The position numbers and the translations under genes are program-made. Shown piece by piece: positions 1 to 8,491 of a stretch of DNA of 64,000 bases. The notes under the pieces are model-generated. The model searched no databases, was not told the origin of the DNA, and worked only from the letters and a program-made list of their open reading frames with translations. The stretch covers positions 496,001 to 560,000 of the forward strand of contig NZ_PTXL01000005.1 in assembly GCF_004343775.1 (NCBI RefSeq). Reading direction: 5' to 3'. This DNA is from Burkholderia sp. SRS-46. Its GTDB lineage: Bacteria > Pseudomonadota > Gammaproteobacteria > Burkholderiales > Burkholderiaceae. Position 1 is the first letter of the stretch, and each line of letters starts with the position of its first letter.

Positions 1-1
1 G

Positions 2-1015
2 CGGCCCCATCGCGACGTTCTCCACGCTCGGCGGCGCGACGACGAGCGCGCGCACGGCCGTCTCGAACGCGGCCATGAAGCCGCGATACAGGCTGTCGTG
101 CACCAGGATGCGTGCGGTGGCCGAGCACATCTGGCCCGCGTTCGTGAACGCGCCGGCCACCGCGAGCGCGACCGCGACGTCGAGATCGGCGTCGTCGCGC
201 ACGATCAGCGCGGACTTGCCGCCGAGCTCCAGCGTCACGCGCTTCATGTCGTCGGCTGCAGTGCGCATCACCTGCTTGCCGGCGGCGGTGCTGCCGGTAA
301 ACGAGATCTTGTCGATCAGCGGATGCGCGGCCAGCGCCGCGCCGACGTCGGCGCCGCCGTTCACGATGTTCATGACACCATCCGGCACGCCGGCCTCGGC
401 GACGATGTCGAACAGCGCGTGTTCCGCGGGCGACGTCAGCTCCGACGGCTTGAGCACCACCGCGCAGCCGGCGGCCAGCGCGGGCGCGAGCTTCCACGCG
501 GTCGTCACCATCGGGAAATTCCACGGCACGATCAGCGCGGCAACGCCCACCGCGTCGTGAAAGCGCTCGGCCGTCACGGTCTCGCTCGGCAGCGCGACAG
601 GCTCCGCCGCGAACGTCGCCGGGTCCGCGCACAGCGCCGCGTAGTACGCGAACGTCGCGGCGATGCCGCCGACGTCGGCGTCGGCCTCCAGCGGCGGCTT
701 GCCGCTGACCTGCATCTGCAGCGCCGCGAGGCGCGCGCGATCGGCCTCGACCAACTCGGCGATCTTCGCGAGGATCTTGCCGCGCGCGGCCGGCGGCGTG
801 TCGCGCCAGCCGGCGAACGCGTCGCGCGCGGCGCGCACCGCCTGATCGACGTGCGCGGCCGACGCGAATTCCTGCCAGCCGATCGTGTCGCCGGTCGCGG
901 CGTTGAAGAGCGGCGCGCCGGCATCGTCGGCGTGCGCGCGGAGATATTCGCCGGCGATGCGTGCGGCGGGCAGCACGAGCGTCGCGGCGGCGGGGGAAAG
1001 CGGTGCGGTGGACAT
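2..1015 (-). CDS. NAD(P)-dependent aldehyde dehydrogenase, C-terminus cut by window edge
   Basis: Oxidises an aldehyde to the acid. The first 338 residues are visible. Motifs fit the ALDH superfamily: VPWNFP with Asn166, FTGSTAAGK near 239-247 in the Rossmann fold, general-base Glu263 in LELGGK, and nucleophile Cys295 in GQMC. The family is usually about 480-500 residues, so roughly 150 are missing. ATG at 1015 follows AGGAG at a good distance. It lies 23 bp downstream of the agmatinase-family gene on the same strand, so the two are probably co-transcribed. A substrate such as 4-guanidinobutyraldehyde, 4-aminobutyraldehyde or succinic semialdehyde is inferred from that context only. Confidence 0.93.
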   Translation of the reverse strand, partial: MSTAPLSPAAATLVLPAARIAGEYLRAHADDAGAPLFNAATGDTIGWQEFASAAHVDQAVRAARDAFAGWRDTPPAARGKILAKIAELVEADRARLAALQMQVSGKPPLEADADVGGIAATFAYYAALCADPATFAAEPVALPSETVTAERFHDAVGVAALIVPWNFPMVTTAWKLAPALAAGCAVVLKPSELTSPAEHALFDIVAEAGVPDGVMNIVNGGADVGAALAAHPLIDKISFTGSTAAGKQVMRTAADDMKRVTLELGGKSALIVRDDADLDVAVALAVAGAFTNAGQMCSATARILVHDSLYRGFMAAFETAVRALVVAPPSVENVAMGP

Positions 1016-1038
1016 GGTGGCGCTCCTGTCGGTCGGGT

Positions 1039-1989
1039 TCAACGGTAGGCGACGCCCGGCATCACGCAGAGCATCTCGAACGCGAGGTTCGCGCCGACGA
1101 GTGCGGTCGTGCCGACCGGGTCATAGGGCGGCGACACTTCGACGAGATCGGCGCCGACGATATTGAGCCCCTTCATGCCGCGCACGATCTCGAGGCCCTG
1201 CTGCACGGTCAGGCCGCCGACTTCCGGCGTGCCGGTGCCCGGCGCGAACGACGGATCGAGGCCGTCGATGTCGAAGCTGAGGTAAACCGGCGTGTCGCCG
1301 ACGCGCTCGCGCACCTGCGCCATCAGCGGCGCGAGCGACTTGTTCCAGCATTCTTCCGCCTGCACGACGGTGAAGCCCTGCGCGCGACACCAGTCGAAAT
1401 CGTCGGCGTGGTAGCCGGTGCCGCGCAGGCCGATCTGGGTGACCTTGTCGCACTGCAGGAGGCCGTCCTCCACCGCGCGGCGGAATGGCGTGCCGTGCGC
1501 GATCTTCTCGCCGAACATCGTGTCGTTGACGTCCGCGTGCGCGTCGACGTGCACCACCGCGACCTCGCCGTACTTCCGGTGCAGCGTGCGCAGGATCGGC
1601 CACGCGATCGTGTGGTCGCCGCCGAGCGTGATCGGCCGGCAGCCGGTCGCGACGATCGCGTCGTAGGCTTCCTCGATGCGGCGCACCGAATCCTTCAGGT
1701 CGTACGGGTTGGTCGCGACGTCGCCGATGTCGGCCACCTGCAGCGAATCGAACGGGGCGGCGCGCGTGGCCATGTTGTACGGGCGCAGCAGCACGGATTC
1801 GCTGCGGATCTGGCGCGGCCCGAAGCGCGCGCCCGAGCGGTTGGAGGTGCCGAGATCGAGCGGCACGCCGACGAAGCACACGTCGAGCCCGTCGGTGGTG
1901 GCGGCCTGCGGCAGGCGCATCATCGTGGCGATGCCGCCGAAGCGCGGCATCTCGTTGCCGCCCATCGGCTGATTCAGTTCGCGGTGCAT
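1039..1989 (-). CDS. speB: Agmatinase / guanidinobutyrase family ureohydrolase
   Basis: Mn-dependent ureohydrolase removing urea from agmatine or 4-guanidinobutyrate. The 316 residues carry the binuclear-metal ligands His126 (GGDHT), Asp149/His151/Asp153 (DAHAD) and Asp240/Asp242 (SFDIDGLDP). The N-terminal stretch GGNEMPRFGGIATMMRLP resembles Pseudomonas guanidinobutyrase (GbuA) more than Escherichia coli agmatinase; this is judgement from memory, so the exact guanidino substrate is open. ATG at 1989 follows a GAGGAGA ribosome site; an upstream in-frame start lacks one. It heads a likely operon with the aldehyde dehydrogenase and lies downstream of a LuxR-type regulator on the same strand. 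Confidence 0.93.
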   Translation of the reverse strand: MHRELNQPMGGNEMPRFGGIATMMRLPQAATTDGLDVCFVGVPLDLGTSNRSGARFGPRQIRSESVLLRPYNMATRAAPFDSLQVADIGDVATNPYDLKDSVRRIEEAYDAIVATGCRPITLGGDHTIAWPILRTLHRKYGEVAVVHVDAHADVNDTMFGEKIAHGTPFRRAVEDGLLQCDKVTQIGLRGTGYHADDFDWCRAQGFTVVQAEECWNKSLAPLMAQVRERVGDTPVYLSFDIDGLDPSFAPGTGTPEVGGLTVQQGLEIVRGMKGLNIVGADLVEVSPPYDPVGTTALVGANLAFEMLCVMPGVAYR

Positions 1990-2110
1990 GGGGGCCGTCT
2001 CCTCTGTCTGGTGAAAAACGATCGGCCGATGGTAGAGGAGAACACCCGCGCGAAGATTTCGAAGTCGCAACGTTTACATCGACAGGCCTCGATGCAAGCG
2101 GAGATGCCGC

Positions 2111-2986
2111 TCAGCCCGCGAGCGGGGCGATCACGGCGGCCTCCGCCGCGACCGCTTCGGGCGCGGCGCCGCCCCACGCGGCCAGCTCGCGCTTGGTGCG
2201 CACGCCGAGCTTCGCGAACGCGCGCTTCACGTACGACTCCGCCGATGCCACGCGCACGCCGAGAATGTCGGCGGTTTCGGGCACCGTCTTGCCCGACAGC
2301 AGGTGCTTGCAGGTTTCGTATTCGCGCTTCGACAGGCGGATGCCGTCCGCCGCGAGTCGCGCGTCGAACAGCGCGAGCGGCGGGCGGTCGGGCGTCGGAT
2401 GCGCGACGCGCCGCGCGGCGGTCGTCGACGCATGCAGTTCGAGCAGCGGGAACAGGACATCGCTGACGCTGCGAAAGCGGTTCATTTCGGCGAGCGTGAA
2501 CGGCGGCTGGTCGCGCCCGCGTTCCAGCGCGATCGAATGCTGCGAAAAGCGGGTGCCGCGCGCGAGCACGCATTCGTGCCCGATGCGCACGTCGTCGAAC
2601 AGGCGCTGGCGGAATTCGCCGGGCGGGATCGCGGCGATGTCGCGCACCACGAGCAGCGTGCCCGTCTTGCCGCGCAGGCCCGCGAACAGCGGGTCGCTGT
2701 CGAGGAAGCGCTCGTAGTAGAGCGTCATCACGTCGGAGATTTCGGACGACGCCGTGCCGATGCCGCTGCTGCCGATCCACTCGCACCGGTAGCCGGTCGG
2801 CATCGTGCCGTCGACCCGCGAACGCTCGACGTGCGCGACGTCGAGCGGCACCACCTGGTTCAGCAACTGGGTCAGCCGAGGCACGAAATGCGGGGTGCCG
2901 ACGGTCTCGATGAGCTCGCCCAAGGTCTTGAACGACACGTTGCACGCATCGCCGTCGCGAGGGAAGGGGTTCACGTTGAGCAGCAT
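2111..2986 (-). CDS. LuxR-family (GerE-type HTH) transcriptional regulator
   Basis: DNA-binding regulator of 291 residues. The C-terminal third holds a GerE/LuxR helix-turn-helix (LSKREYETCKHLLSGKT through AESYVKRAFAKLGVRT). The N-terminal 200 residues are a sensor-like region with no acyl-homoserine-lactone-domain signature that I recognise. ATG at 2986 was chosen because the paralogue at 7443-8273 aligns from its own MRLL start. It is divergent from the cupin/FAD-oxidase operon and upstream of the ureohydrolase gene, so it probably controls this catabolic cluster. The effector is unknown. Confidence 0.88.
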   Translation of the reverse strand: MLLNVNPFPRDGDACNVSFKTLGELIETVGTPHFVPRLTQLLNQVVPLDVAHVERSRVDGTMPTGYRCEWIGSSGIGTASSEISDVMTLYYERFLDSDPLFAGLRGKTGTLLVVRDIAAIPPGEFRQRLFDDVRIGHECVLARGTRFSQHSIALERGRDQPPFTLAEMNRFRSVSDVLFPLLELHASTTAARRVAHPTPDRPPLALFDARLAADGIRLSKREYETCKHLLSGKTVPETADILGVRVASAESYVKRAFAKLGVRTKRELAAWGGAAPEAVAAEAAVIAPLAG

Positions 2987-3092
2987 GCGGGTTCCCCGGG
3001 GTGGAAAACCGGCGGATTGTAGCGCTCGCCAAGCGGAACGTCTGTAAGGGGAAGTACGGCCATGCGCCGCCGGGCCGGGAAAACGACGCTTG

Positions 3093-3110
3093 TCCCCCCC
3101 GAAGGGGGGC
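3093..3110 (-). other. Stable UUCG-type hairpin in the LuxR/cupin divergent region
   Basis: On the minus strand the sequence reads CCCCCC-TTCG-GGGGGG, a six-pair G/C stem closed by a UUCG tetraloop. It lies about 105 bp upstream of the LuxR start and about 65 bp upstream of the cupin start. It has no T-run, so a leader-RNA structure is as likely as a terminator. Confidence 0.5.
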
Positions 3111-3175
3111 ATACCGGGGCGGCGCAAGTGCGTAACGTTGGTCCTGCTCTTTCAATCACGAGAAAAACGATTCAG

Positions 3176-3520
3176 ATGACTAAATTGATCAAGGACATCC
3201 TGCCGCTCGGCGCCAACGTCGGTGAATTCACCAAGCTGGACTTCGGCATGGACGAAAGCGACTGGCGCGCGGCCGAAGGCAAGAGCGGCAACTACATCGT
3301 CGGCTGGTGGGAGGGCAAGGTCGGCGCGGTCGACTTCCCGGAAACCGCCGCCGACGAAGCCGTGTGGCTCGTCGAGGGCCGGATTGCGTTGACCGACGTC
3401 GAAGGCAACCGTCAGGAATTCGCGCCGGGCCAGGGCTACCTGCTGCCGGCCGGCTTCGCGGGCCGCTGGGAAACGCTCGAGGACGCGAAGAAGTTCTACG
3501 TGCTGCTCGACAAGGCGTGA
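3176..3520 (+). CDS. Cupin domain protein (DUF861/EutQ-like)
   Basis: Small single-domain cupin of 114 residues (MTKLIKDILPLG start). The beta-barrel strands are recognisable around GWWEGKVGAVDFPE, DEAVWLVEGRIALTD and APGQGYLLPAGFAGRWE. The usual metal-binding histidines are absent, as in the EutQ-like cupin_3 group. Such proteins often sit beside amine oxidase and transporter genes of polyamine catabolism; the biochemical role is not established. It is the first gene of a plus-strand run with the FAD oxidoreductase and MFS carrier. ATG at 3176 was chosen because the earlier in-frame region runs through the hairpin. Confidence 0.85.
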   Translation: MTKLIKDILPLGANVGEFTKLDFGMDESDWRAAEGKSGNYIVGWWEGKVGAVDFPETAADEAVWLVEGRIALTDVEGNRQEFAPGQGYLLPAGFAGRWETLEDAKKFYVLLDKA

Positions 3521-3634
3521 GGCCCGCGCCCGCCGTCGACGTGTCGTCCCGTCGTCCGGGTGACGCGCGCGGCGGCGGTGCGTGCGGTCGTCCGCCCAGC
3601 GAAGCGCGCCGCGTGCGTGCCGCGATGCAATGTC

Positions 3635-5107
3635 ATGGCTGAGATCAGGAATATGGAAGTCAAGGAAGCGAAACAGACCGCGCCGGCCCGCCCCCACGCA
3701 TTGCGTGGCGCGCCGGTCGCATTGAGCGTCGACGAGGCGCTCGCCGATACGAAGCTGTTCCCGTACTGGCTCGACAACCCGGCCGCGCCGGCGCCCGAGC
3801 CGGAGCTCGTCGGCGACGCGCGCGCCGATCTGCTGATCGTCGGCGGCGGCTTCACGGGGCTGTGGGCGGCCGTGCAGGCGAAGGAGCAGATGCCGCACCT
3901 GAACGTGGTGCTGATCGAGGCGGGCAAGGTCGCGCACGGCGCATCGGGCCGCGCGGGCGGGATCATCTCGACGTCGGTGATGCACGGGCTGCCGAACGCG
4001 GTGCGCGTGTTCCCGAACGACATCGCGCAGCTCGAGACCTTCGGCCACCACAACCTCGACGGTTTCGAGGAGACGCTGAAGCGCTACGACATCGACGCGG
4101 ACATCGAATGGAACGGCGAGATGACCGTCGCGGTCGACCCCGACCATCTCGCGCATTTGCGCGGCGACCATGACCTGCACCGTCAATACGGCCACGACGT
4201 GGTGCTGCTCGATCGCGACGAGACGCTCGCGCAGCTCGCGTCGCCGCTGTTCGCGGGCGCGCTGTGGTCGCGCAACCGCAGCGGCATCGTGCATCCGGCG
4301 AAACTCGCGTGGGGCCTGAAGCGCGCGGCGCTGTCGCTCGGCGTGAAGCTGTACGAGCACACGCCGCTCGTGACCGTGACCGACGAAGGCAGCACGGTCT
4401 ACGTGACGACGCCGAAGGGCAGCGTGCGCGCGCCGCGCGTGGTGTTCGGCAGCGGCACCGCGAAGGTCGGGATTCCCGACATCAACCGCCGCGTGGTGCA
4501 GGTGCGCGACCACGTACTCGCGACCGAGCCGCTGACCGACGAGCAGCTCGCGCGAATCGGCTGGAAGAATCGCCAGGGCGTGTACGACACGCGCACGCAG
4601 CTCAACTATTTCCGCCTGACGAAGCACAACAACATCATCTTCGGCGGCCTCGTCAGCTATCACTTCGACGGCGATCCGGAACCGCGCCAGGACGGCGAGC
4701 GCGAAACCTACCACCGGCTCGCGCAGGCGTTCTACCGCACCTTCCCGCAACTGTGCGACGTGCGCTTCTCGCATGCGTGGGGCGGCCCGATCGACTACTG
4801 CTCGCGCGGCTCGGTGTTCGCGAAGCGCTATCTCGGCGGCAAGGCGGTGTTCGTCGCGGGCTACACGGGCTTCGGCGTCGCGGCGAGCCGGTTCGGCGCG
4901 TTCATGGGGCTGAACATCCTGTTCGATCGCGACAGCCCGGAACGCAAGCTCGACATCGCGAACCAGAGCCCGAGCTACATCCCGCCGGAGCCGGTGCGCT
5001 GGATGGCCGCGAAGATCACGTTCCATGCGTTCGACGGCGCGGATGCCGAAGGCGGCTGGAAACGCGCGTGGATCAACGGCATCAAGGCGATGGGCTTCCC
5101 GATGTAA
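3635..5107 (+). CDS. FAD-dependent amine/glycine oxidase family oxidoreductase (PuuB/OrdL-like)
   Basis: Oxidative deamination of an amine or amino acid by a DAO-fold flavoenzyme, about 490 residues. The dinucleotide-binding motif LLIVGGGFTGLWAA follows a roughly 60-residue N-terminal arm, and the C-terminal FAD contact reads GYTGFGVAASRFGAF. Its size and the N-terminal arm resemble gamma-glutamylputrescine oxidase-like proteins. The start is uncertain: ATG at 3635 and ATG at 3653 are both possible and neither has a good ribosome site. It sits between a cupin and an MFS carrier and opposite the ureohydrolase/aldehyde dehydrogenase operon, which supports an amine or guanidino substrate. Confidence 0.9.
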   Translation: MAEIRNMEVKEAKQTAPARPHALRGAPVALSVDEALADTKLFPYWLDNPAAPAPEPELVGDARADLLIVGGGFTGLWAAVQAKEQMPHLNVVLIEAGKVAHGASGRAGGIISTSVMHGLPNAVRVFPNDIAQLETFGHHNLDGFEETLKRYDIDADIEWNGEMTVAVDPDHLAHLRGDHDLHRQYGHDVVLLDRDETLAQLASPLFAGALWSRNRSGIVHPAKLAWGLKRAALSLGVKLYEHTPLVTVTDEGSTVYVTTPKGSVRAPRVVFGSGTAKVGIPDINRRVVQVRDHVLATEPLTDEQLARIGWKNRQGVYDTRTQLNYFRLTKHNNIIFGGLVSYHFDGDPEPRQDGERETYHRLAQAFYRTFPQLCDVRFSHAWGGPIDYCSRGSVFAKRYLGGKAVFVAGYTGFGVAASRFGAFMGLNILFDRDSPERKLDIANQSPSYIPPEPVRWMAAKITFHAFDGADAEGGWKRAWINGIKAMGFPM

Positions 5108-5183
5108 CGATGCGCGGCGGCCTTCGACAGGTTGCCGCGTGCACGGAGGAGACGGTCCGCGGCGCGGACGGAGAGAGACAAGG

Positions 5184-6374
5184 ATGAACGCAGTGAATCC
5201 GCAACAAGAAGCGCGGCAGGAAAACGCGCTGTTCATCGTCGTGATGCTGTGGCTCGGCATGCTCGGGCCGACCGTGTTCCTCGGGCTGCCCGCGATCGTC
5301 GGGCAGGTCGAGCGCCACTGGGGCTTCGGCGAGGCGGCGCTCGGCTTCTCGACCTTCGTCGAGGTGCTCGGCGAATCGACCGGCACGCTGCTGGTCGCGT
5401 TCGTGCTCGGCCGCCAGCCGGTGCGGCTCGTGCTCGGCGGCGCGGTGCTGCTGGCCGCCGGCGCGAACTTCGGCACGCTCGCGACGCACGGGCTGGTCGC
5501 GTATTCGACGCTGCAGTTCATCGCGGGCGTCGGCTCGGGCGGCCTGAACGGCATCGCGCTGCGCTACCTGTCGTATTCGCGCGCGCCGGAACGCAACCTC
5601 GGCGTGATGCTGATGGGGCAGGTGCTGTGGAGCATGGTGCTGCTCGCGTACGTGTTCCCCGCGCTGAGCGGCGCGTGGGGCGCGCCGGGCGTGTTCGGCT
5701 TCGTCGCCGCCGTGCTCGGCGCGTTCGCGCTCGCGGTGCCGCTGTTCCGGCGCGGCGAGACGCTGGCCGCGCCGGCGCCGGACGGCGCGACGGGCCGCAT
5801 CGACAAGTCGGGCGCGATCCTGCTGCTGTGCGCGCAGCTCGCGCTGTACGGCGGCGTCGGCGTGGTGTGGACCTTCCTCGAAAAGATCGGTGCCGACGCG
5901 GGCCTCGGCACCGGTGCGGTGTCGCTGGTGCTCGGCATCGCGAACGTCGCGAGCCTCGCGATCTGCGCGGCGATGCCGAAGCTCGGCGCCGGCTCGGGGC
6001 TGCGCCGCTGGACGCTCGTGAATCTCGGCGGCTGCGCGGCGGCGGCGGCGCTGCTCGCGTTGCCCGCGTCGGTCGCGACGTTCTCGCTCGGCGCGATCGT
6101 GTTCATCGGCTGCTGGACCGGCGGCGCGCTGCTGATCTACGCGACGATCCCGCACTACGACCTCGTCGGCAAGTGCGCGGCGCTGTCGCCCGGTTGCGTG
6201 GCGCTCGGCTACGGCGTCGGCTCGGTCACCGGCGGCTCGCTGATCGAGCGCGCCGGCACGCAGTCGGCGTTGTGGGCCGCGATCGCGCTGTGCGCGCTCG
6301 CGTTCCTCTGCTACGTGCGGCTGCGGCCCGCGGCGTTCGCCGTGGCGCCGCCGCTCGCGGCGATACCGGAATGA
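5184..6374 (+). CDS. MFS transporter
   Basis: Inner-membrane carrier of 396 residues with about 12 hydrophobic segments, beginning at ENALFIVVMLWLGMLGP. It lacks the large central loop and classical sugar-porter motifs, and its substrate cannot be named from sequence. It starts at ATG 5184 after a GAGAGAGACAAGG purine run and follows the FAD oxidoreductase by 76 bp, so it probably imports the compound that enzyme degrades. A LysR gene follows on the same strand. Confidence 0.88.
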   Translation: MNAVNPQQEARQENALFIVVMLWLGMLGPTVFLGLPAIVGQVERHWGFGEAALGFSTFVEVLGESTGTLLVAFVLGRQPVRLVLGGAVLLAAGANFGTLATHGLVAYSTLQFIAGVGSGGLNGIALRYLSYSRAPERNLGVMLMGQVLWSMVLLAYVFPALSGAWGAPGVFGFVAAVLGAFALAVPLFRRGETLAAPAPDGATGRIDKSGAILLLCAQLALYGGVGVVWTFLEKIGADAGLGTGAVSLVLGIANVASLAICAAMPKLGAGSGLRRWTLVNLGGCAAAAALLALPASVATFSLGAIVFIGCWTGGALLIYATIPHYDLVGKCAALSPGCVALGYGVGSVTGGSLIERAGTQSALWAAIALCALAFLCYVRLRPAAFAVAPPLAAIPE

Positions 6375-6498
6375 AGGATGCGGCGCGCGCCGATGCCGAT
6401 GGCGGCGCGCGGCGGAACGAATTCATCGGCGATGGCGGCAGGCGGCGCACAGCGCGCGCCGGGCCGACGCAACGCGCGCACGCGCAGCGGCAGTCAGC

Positions 6499-7419
6499 AT
6501 GTTCTCGAATACCACCGATCTCGATCTCCGGCTCATCCGGGTGTTCCTGGCCGTCGTCGACGCGCGCGGCATCACCGCCGCCGAGGCGTCGCTCGGCGTG
6601 CGGCAGTCGACGATCAGCACGCAGCTCTCCGCGCTCGAGGCGCGCGTCGGCTTCAAGCTGTGCGACCGCGGCCGCGGCGGCTTTCGCCTGACGTCGAAGG
6701 GCGAGCGCTTCGCGGCGACCGCGCGCACGCTCGTCACCGCGACCTCCGAGTTCGTCGCACGGGTGCGCGACATCGACCGCAAGCTGGTCGGCACGCTGTC
6801 GATCGGCCTGATCGGCCAGGCGCCGCTCGTCGAGAACGCGCGTGTCGCGGAAGCGATCGGCGCGTTCCGCAAGCGCGACCAGGCCGTCACCTTCGCGATG
6901 AAGGTCGCGTCGCCGCAGGAGCTCGAGGAAAGCCTCGTCAACAACCAGCTCGATCTCGCGATCGGCTATTTCTGGCATCGCGTGCCGGGGCTGCGCTACA
7001 CGCCGCTGTTCGCCGAGCGGCAGGTGATCTACTGCGGGCGCGGGCATCCGCTGTTTCATGCGTCGCGGCCCGTGATGGCCCGCGACCTGCAGGCGCACGA
7101 CTGGGTGTGGCGCACCTATCCGGTGCCGGAGGAAACCTGCCCGCTGCCCGAGCGGCGCGTAACCGCGAGCGCGGACAGCATCGAGGCCGCGACGATCCTG
7201 ATCCTGTCGGGCGGGCATCTCGGCTACCTGCCCGCGCACCACGCGGAGCCGTTCGAGCAGCGCGGCCTCGTGCGGGCGATCGGCCGCGACCATTTCGGCT
7301 TCGACGTGCCGCTGCACCTCGCGATCAAGCGCAGCGCGGCCGACAAGCCGATCGTCGACGCGTTCTGCGAGGATCTGCTGCGCGCGTTCAACATCAAGGC
7401 GGTCGCGCAGGCCGCGTAA
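6499..7419 (+). CDS. LysR-family transcriptional regulator
   Basis: 306 residues. The N-terminal winged HTH is typical: DLRLIRVFLAVVDARGITAAEASLGVRQSTISTQ, residues about 8-41. A substrate-binding domain begins near LVGTLSIGLIG at about 95. It ends 23 bp before the convergent second LuxR gene. It is transcribed in the same direction as the amine-oxidase/MFS genes rather than divergently, which makes its target less obvious. Confidence 0.92.
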   Translation: MFSNTTDLDLRLIRVFLAVVDARGITAAEASLGVRQSTISTQLSALEARVGFKLCDRGRGGFRLTSKGERFAATARTLVTATSEFVARVRDIDRKLVGTLSIGLIGQAPLVENARVAEAIGAFRKRDQAVTFAMKVASPQELEESLVNNQLDLAIGYFWHRVPGLRYTPLFAERQVIYCGRGHPLFHASRPVMARDLQAHDWVWRTYPVPEETCPLPERRVTASADSIEAATILILSGGHLGYLPAHHAEPFEQRGLVRAIGRDHFGFDVPLHLAIKRSAADKPIVDAFCEDLLRAFNIKAVAQAA

Positions 7420-7442
7420 CGCGGATCGCAGCGCGTCGGCGC

Positions 7443-8273
7443 TCAGCCGTCGACCAGCACCCAGTCGAACAGCTCGCGGCGCGTGCGCACGCCGAGCTTC
7501 GCGAACGCGCGCTTCACGTAGGACTCCGCCGTCGACAGCTTCACGTCGAGCTGTTGCGCCGCCTCGGGCACCGAGCGCCCGCACAGCAGCAGCCGGCAGA
7601 TTTCATGTTCGCGGCGCGACAGCCGCACGTCCTGCCGTTCGAGGCGCGCATCGAAGCCCGCGGGCGACGCGGCCTGCGCCGACACCGACGCGATCCGGCG
7701 TGCGGCGCTCGTGCGCGCGTGCAGCTCGAACATCGGGAACAGCAGGTCGGCCATCTGCCGCAGGTGGAACAGCTCGTCGGTGCCGAACGCGGCCTGTCCG
7801 CCGGTGCGCGCGAGCCCGAGCGCATATTGCACGTGCGCGTTGCCGTGCACGAGCACGCATTCCTGCGCAATGCCCGGCTCGTCGAAGATCCGGCGGCGGA
7901 ACTCGCCTTCCGCGAGCCCGTCGATGTGGCGCTGCACGAGCAGCGTGCCGGCCTTGCCGCGCAGCGGCGCGAACAGCGGATCGGCGTGGCAGTAGTCCTG
8001 ATAGTAGAGATCCATCACCCGCAGCGTGTCCGCCGGATAGCGCGTGCTGCCGCTGCCGAGCCATTCGACGAGATAGCCCGACGCGCTGTCGGTGCTGGCG
8101 CGCCAGCGTTCGAGATGCACGGCGTCGGCGGCGACGCTGTCGTTGACGAACGCGGTGACCGCGCCGACGAACCCGGGCGTGCCGACCGCGTGGAGCGCGG
8201 CGCCGAGCGCGGCGGGGCGAATGCCGATCAGGTAGCGGCCGGAGCCGGCCGGGTCGGGATGAAGCAGGCGCAT
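7443..8273 (-). CDS. LuxR-family transcriptional regulator, paralogue of the one at 2111-2986
   Basis: 276 residues with the same architecture as the first LuxR gene: about 200 residues of sensor region, then a GerE HTH sharing the identical stretch AESYVKRAFAKLGVRT. Conserved N-terminal landmarks such as VGTP, VEWLGS/CEWIGS and RGKAGTLLV/RGKTGTLLV show that the two arose by duplication. ATG at 8273 matches the start chosen for the paralogue; ATG at 8324 is an alternative. It is divergent from the amidohydrolase and probably regulates it. Confidence 0.88.
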   Translation of the reverse strand: MRLLHPDPAGSGRYLIGIRPAALGAALHAVGTPGFVGAVTAFVNDSVAADAVHLERWRASTDSASGYLVEWLGSGSTRYPADTLRVMDLYYQDYCHADPLFAPLRGKAGTLLVQRHIDGLAEGEFRRRIFDEPGIAQECVLVHGNAHVQYALGLARTGGQAAFGTDELFHLRQMADLLFPMFELHARTSAARRIASVSAQAASPAGFDARLERQDVRLSRREHEICRLLLCGRSVPEAAQQLDVKLSTAESYVKRAFAKLGVRTRRELFDWVLVDG

Positions 8274-8491
8274 GGTCGGTTGCAGACGAACGAAACGAGG
8301 CACGACGTTACGCGAGTCCCGCATGCGCGTCTGCCGGGAATTTACCGGATACGGCGGCACGGCGCGGGGCCGCACCCTTGGCGCGGCGGGCACGAATTCG
8401 CGTACGCCCCGGTGCAGGGGGGGCAGACCTCGACGAGTCGTCTATCTATAGTGTAAGCACTTCGAAACCTCGACAACGGAAAGGACTGGCC

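Noticed and set aside
3152-5554. An 800-codon minus-strand frame opposite the FAD oxidase
   Set aside because: Arg/His/Ala-rich antisense shadow of the well-supported plus-strand genes; no family motifs.
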